The notes under the pieces are model-generated. The model did not search any database. It saw only the letters and a program-made list of their open reading frames with translations, and was not told the origin of the DNA. A DNA stretch of 10,454 nt from Spirogloea muscicola (taxonomy: Eukaryota; Streptophyta; Zygnematophyceae; Spirogloeales; Spirogloeaceae), in assembly GCA_009602725.1 (NCBI GenBank), contig WELB01000002.1:1039076-1049529 (forward strand), in the 5' to 3' direction. How positions within the stretch are numbered: the first letter of the stretch is position 1; the number at the start of each line of letters is the position of its first letter. Below are positions 9,029 through 10,454 of the stretch, one piece after another. The translations under genes were made by a program, and so were the position numbers.

Positions 9029-9126
9029 GCGTTCCCTGGCTGATGTCTTAGTCCTAGTCCTTCGCACTCCGGCTCCTTCAGACCTCCATTCTTTTTGGGT
9101 TGGCTTTGCCAGCCCCTCTTCTCAAT
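9029..9126 (+). mobile_element. 3' UTR of T3 with family hairpin
   Basis: After the T3 stop come about 65 nt also present beyond the T2 stop, then GGGTTGG (9097-9103), a CTTTG loop and CCAGCCC (9109-9115), then CTCTTCTCAATGG. The T·G pair keeps the stem closed in plus-strand RNA. The copy stops at CAATGG, without the final GCGAGCAC-TTTCTTCT, where T4 begins. Confidence 0.6.
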
Positions 9127-9318
9127 GGCCAGGGGACCCACTTCCAGGAGCCCAGCATCTCTGATCTGCGGCTGCTTAGCAGGGGTTACTGAGTGTCTCG
9201 TAGCAGCTTTGTTTCTGTTACTTAGCGCTTCCCCTGGCCCCCTTCTCGTACTCTGTTCATTCTTTTTCGGGCTGGTTGTTCCAGCCCCTATTCTCAATGG
9301 GCGAGCACTTTCTTCTCA
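9127..9318 (+). mobile_element. 5'-truncated LINE-like 3' end (T4)
   Basis: The fragment starts near CCAGGGGACCCAC, reads the T1-type C-terminus (QGTHFQEPSISDLRLLSRGY) to a TGA at 9190-9192, and goes on through a 3' UTR: AGCGCTTCCCCTGGCCCCC, ATTCTTTTTC, hairpin GGGCTGG (9269-9275)/CCAGCCC (9281-9287), CAATGGGCGAGCAC and the end TTTCTTCT (9309-9316). The protein tail is nearer to T1 than to T3, so two subfamilies are present. A copy with only about 20 codons of coding sequence is heavily 5'-truncated. Confidence 0.66.
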
Positions 9319-9535
9319 ATGGGCGAGCACCTTCTTCAGACCTTGTTCGTTCCTTCGCCTGGCTTCCCCCCCCCTCTTCTTGTACTCTGTTCATTCTTTT
9401 TTGGGCTGGCTGTTCCAGCCCATGTTCTCAATAGGCGAGCCCTTCTTCTTCTTTCCCAGCCACCAGTCAATCTGGCCGCGCTTCCTCTTTGGGCTGGCCT
9501 TTCCCAGCCACCAGTCATCTGGCCGCGCTTTCTCT
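9319..9535 (+). repeat. Stacked 3' UTR units of the retroelement, including a 48-bp tandem repeat
   Basis: Several 3' ends follow one another in plus orientation: CAATGGGCGAGCAC with CTTCTTC (to 9337), then a unit with hairpin 9403-9409/9415-9421 ending GGCGAGCCCTTCTTCTTC (to about 9453), then two copies, 48 bp apart (9452 and 9500), of the alternative form CCCAGCCACCAGTCA, one with hairpin GGCTGG 9492-9497/CCAGCC 9504-9509. Each ends in a TTC-rich stretch. A run of nine C lies at about 9366-9374. There is no coding sequence that I trust, although a plus-strand frame reads through. Confidence 0.62.
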
Positions 9536-9991
9536 TCCGCGGCGTGCAGCGGCCCGCCACCGCCTCGGGCAGCAGGGCGAGCAGCCTGGCTTCAATGTCG
9601 CCGGGTCCTTCGCTCAAGTCTTCCGAATGCGTTTGGCCATCTCGATGCAGCCTTCCCTTGCCTTCGCGGTTCAATTAGAAGAAAGCGCTCGCCCATTGAG
9701 AAGAGGGGCTGGAAAAGCCAGCCCAAAAAAGAATTAACCAAGGACAAGAAGGGGGCCAGGGGAAGCGCTAAGAAAAGAAGAAAGTGCTCGCCCATTGAGA
9801 ATAGGGGCTGGAAAAGCCAGCCCAAAAAAGAATTAGCAGAGTACGAGAAGGGGGCCAGGGGAAGCGCTAAGAAAAACAAGCACACAAAGCGCGCCGGCCG
9901 AGCTTTGGCGGCGGCCTCCGGCTTCCGTCAGGGCGACGTCTTTCCGCCGGCTAGCTACTCAGACTTGCATCTCCTGACTAGAGGTTCCTGA
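9536..9991 (+). mobile_element. LINE-like 3' end (T5), interrupted by a second insertion
   Basis: The left part, 9536-9676, starts at GCGGCGTGCAGCGGCCCG and encodes the same segment as T3 from about residue 109 (FNVAGSFAQVFRMRLAISMQ). The right part, 9889-9991, continues with GRALAAASGF and ends SDLHLLTRGS-stop at 9989-9991; the last residue is Ser where other copies have Tyr. The 212 bases between are a different fragment on the minus strand. After the stop only GCTTTCTTC remains, so most of the 3' UTR is deleted. Confidence 0.66.
9677..9888 (-). mobile_element. Nested insertion inside T5: two 99-bp 3' UTR units
   Basis: In T3 the sequence runs GGTTCACTTGCGCG without a break; in T5 it is split after GGTTCAATT and resumes at GCGCG. 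The inserted 212 bp are, on the minus strand, the T1/T4-type 3' UTR present twice with a 99-bp period (GCTCGCCC at 9687 and 9786; GAAGCGCTA at 9762 and 9861). Hairpins: 9706-9712/9718-9724 and 9805-9811/9817-9823, both with an AAAAG loop on plus. The end towards 9677 is TTTCTTCT on the minus strand. No target-site duplication is clear. This dates the insertion after T5. Confidence 0.7.
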
Positions 9992-10002
9992 GCTTTCTTC
10001 AC

Positions 10003-10062
10003 TCGGAAGACTTGAGCGAGGGACCCGGCGACATTGAAGCCGGGCTGCTCGCCCTGCTGCCC
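10003..10062 (-). mobile_element. Short LINE-like coding fragment (T6), inverted relative to T5
   Basis: On the minus strand the 60 bases read GGGCAGCAGGGCGAGCAG through GTCGCCGGGTCC to AGTCTTCCGA, the segment before FRMRLAIS in T3 and T5. It is truncated at both ends: at 10003 it meets the TTC-rich end of T5, and at 10062 it meets the plus-strand polyprotein fragment. Confidence 0.62.
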
Positions 10063-10065
10063 TAC

Positions 10066-10454
10066 TCGCATGGGCGGCCTTGGCTGCCGGTCGTTGGAGC
10101 AGACGGCGCAAGCAGCCTTCCTGGGCTGCTGGCACCAGATCGCCTCCCTGCTCCCCATGCGCTTCCCTTGCCTCCACGACCCTGTACGCAATGTGGAGGA
10201 AGGCTCCTTCCCCTTCCAAGCGGATCTGAGGAGCATCCGCGACTCAGCCATCAGCTCTTTCCCCTCTCTCCAACCCCTACTCACGCCATTCTCCACCCTC
10301 GCCCAAGCTTCTGATAGAGGGGCACAATCCAGACTGGTTACGGCAGTGGAAGACGAACGCCGCAGAAGGTTGAGGAGGCTGCCAGAGATTCAGAACAATC
10401 CGAGGAGCTTGGCAAGACTCACTTCTCTGGCCACACCTGGTGCCACTGACTGGA
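10066..10454 (+). pseudogene. LINE-like polyprotein fragment between reverse transcriptase and endonuclease, running off the right edge
   Basis: The plus frame that holds ATG 10070 is free of stops from 10016 to the edge. From about 10066 it reads MGGLGCRSLEQTAQAAFLGC, then segments such as HQIASLLPMRFP and SLQPLLTPFSTLAQAS, a basic RLVTAVEDERRRRLRRL stretch, and SLARLTSLATPGATDW at the edge. GG-x-G-x-RS-x-x-x-TA-x-AA at the start and ARL-x-S-x-x-x-PGA-x-x-W are patterns I know from the part of algal and other RLE-type LINE polyproteins after the reverse transcriptase. It therefore belongs upstream of a domain like that of T3, but in this window lies downstream, so the element has been rearranged or this is another copy. 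There is no true start: the left end is a break against T6. It may continue into the nuclease beyond the window. Confidence 0.6.

Larger units (their letters stand above)
8260..9099. repeat. Long imperfect inverted repeat, arms about 226 and 229 bp, 385-nt centre
   Basis: Arms 8260-8485 and 8871-9099 are reverse complements with scattered substitutions and a few small indels, roughly 90 percent alike by eye. Each arm is the C-terminal coding tail plus the start of the 3' UTR of the same element. The elements are head to head: 5' sides face the centre, 3' sides point outward. The centre (8486-8870) holds the nuclease-like coding segment of T3. Confidence 0.8.

Noticed and set aside
8260-9099. 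DNA transposon or MITE with terminal inverted repeats
   Set aside because: The arms are coding tails and UTRs of the same non-LTR element, with 3' ends outward and no transposase or flanking duplication seen.
9677-9888. CRISPR-like array (regular repeats)
   Set aside because: There are just two units of 99 bp, alike along nearly all their length with no unique spacers, in a eukaryotic setting. They are retroelement 3' UTRs.
9095-9991. A 298-codon plus-strand open frame
   Set aside because: It runs across 3' UTR units, an antisense insertion and only partly the real coding frame of T5. Its peptide repeats (GWLCQP, KKRSPIEKRGW) come from the DNA repeats and inverted repeats.

Overview
The window reads as nuclear DNA of a unicellular green alga. 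It holds two plant-type genes made of short exons (about 60 to 360 nt, one longer) separated by GT-AG introns of roughly 100-285 nt, with exons GC-richer than introns and a plant-type MSH1 that carries a C-terminal GIY-YIG domain. A trebouxiophyte such as a Coccomyxa- or Trebouxia-like alga would fit, but the class is inferred from style only.

Left part, 1-4243, plus strand: the 3' portion of a MutS homologue of the organellar MSH1 type. Eight exons can be placed, from the MutS lever/clamp region through the ATPase to the GIY-YIG endonuclease and the stop codon. The N-terminal half lies off the left edge.

Middle, 4244-7140: a 540-nt convergent spacer with a perfect 9-bp hairpin, then a complete minus-strand gene of eight exons (7140 down to 4784). 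The joined product is 344 residues of the zinc-free, NAD(P)H-dependent quinone oxidoreductase type (GroES-like plus Rossmann domain). All splice phases agree. A short promoter-like segment lies upstream (7141-7353).

Right part, 7354-10454: a GC-rich, repeat-dense accessory region. It begins with an unidentified plus-strand coding-like fragment (7474-7693). At 7694 this meets the 3' end of a 5'-truncated retroelement. From there to about 10062 the DNA is a nest of 3'-end fragments of non-LTR (LINE-like) retrotransposons in both orientations. Six fragments share a C-terminal protein tail, and most also show a 3' UTR with a GGGCTGG/CCAGCCC hairpin and a TTC-rich terminus. The longest, 8468-9028, keeps an open frame that resembles the restriction-like endonuclease domain at the C-terminus of such elements. 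From about 10066 to the right edge a different, more upstream part of such a polyprotein is open on the plus strand.

The two host genes are not obviously linked in function: one is predicted to guard organellar DNA, the other is a soluble oxidoreductase. The right part shows how these retroelements have accumulated: truncated copies land in or beside earlier copies, producing inverted and tandem repeats.
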